Shown: one piece after another, positions 5,458 through 5,542 of the stretch
Numbering within the stretch: position 1 is the first letter of the stretch
How the letters are laid out: the number at the start of each line of letters is the position of its first letter
From: an uncultured Desulfuromonadales bacterium
GTDB taxonomy: Bacteria > Desulfobacterota > Desulfuromonadia > Desulfuromonadales > Geopsychrobacteraceae
Reading direction: 5' to 3'
Length of the DNA stretch: 5,542 nucleotides
NCBI GenBank assembly: GCA_945788205.1
Contig: CALZLE010000250.1
Span: forward strand, 1 to 5,542
Made by a program: the position numbers and the translations under genes
Notes under the pieces: generated by a model
Seen by the model: only the letters and a program-made list of their open reading frames with translations
Databases searched by the model: none
Told to the model about the DNA's origin: nothing

Positions 5458-5542
5458 ATTAGGCCTGCTTGGACTGGCCTGATCAAAATCTGGAGTTATG
5501 GAAGGATATTTGACAGGGAAAACATGATCAGATAGGCCTATC
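5458..5542. repeat. 85-bp terminal direct repeat, right copy
   Basis: Exact copy of positions 1-85. If the window is a circle, this is the same DNA read twice and should be removed from the annotation. If it is a biological repeat, it marks the right border of a 5.4-kb unit carrying the whole amyloid-like locus. Confidence 0.97.

Overview
The window carries a compact five-gene locus that looks like a Fap-type (functional amyloid of Pseudomonas) secretion and assembly system. The last 85 bases (5458-5542) repeat the first 85 exactly, so the window is most simply read as a circular contig of 5457 bp cut open inside the repeat. The other reading is a chromosomal segment flanked by two short direct repeats. 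No replication, mobilisation or recombinase gene is visible on either strand, including across the junction. The host looks like a Gram-negative bacterium: there is an outer-membrane barrel protein, Sec signal peptides, good Shine-Dalgarno sites and a c-di-GMP-I riboswitch. A proteobacterium or desulfobacterium-like lineage is plausible, but I cannot name a genus.

Layout. Positions 1-1034 form a long non-coding leader. Near its middle (about 371-456) is a c-di-GMP-I (GEMM) riboswitch aptamer. Its 3' strand overlaps a terminator hairpin ending in nine T's (442-486), which is the arrangement of a transcriptional switch. Four plus-strand genes follow: a 196-aa secreted Asn/Ser/Thr-rich protein (1035-1625, likely major amyloid subunit), a 127-aa secreted subunit-like protein (1737-2120), a 233-aa exported C39-like cysteine peptidase (2157-2858, FapD-like) and a 215-aa exported protein (2894-3541, possibly FapE-like). 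A convergent minus-strand gene (3589-4956) encodes a 455-aa protein with signal peptide, coiled coil, linker and beta-barrel (FapF-like). Positions 4957-5457 are non-coding and contain a perfect dyad that may regulate the barrel gene.

How it may work. High c-di-GMP would fold the aptamer, disrupt the terminator and let transcription continue toward the secreted subunits. These would enter the periplasm by Sec, be processed or policed by the C39-like peptidase, and leave through the FapF-like trimeric pore to form extracellular fibres. Two exported proteins share an ELxxMRGR motif that is a candidate processing or recognition site. Three of them share a C-terminal repeat-like segment, so they appear to be related. 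The main open points are the identity of the circle, the long leader after the riboswitch (with a 28-codon hydrophobic ORF), and a strong hairpin between the first two genes that may set subunit ratios.
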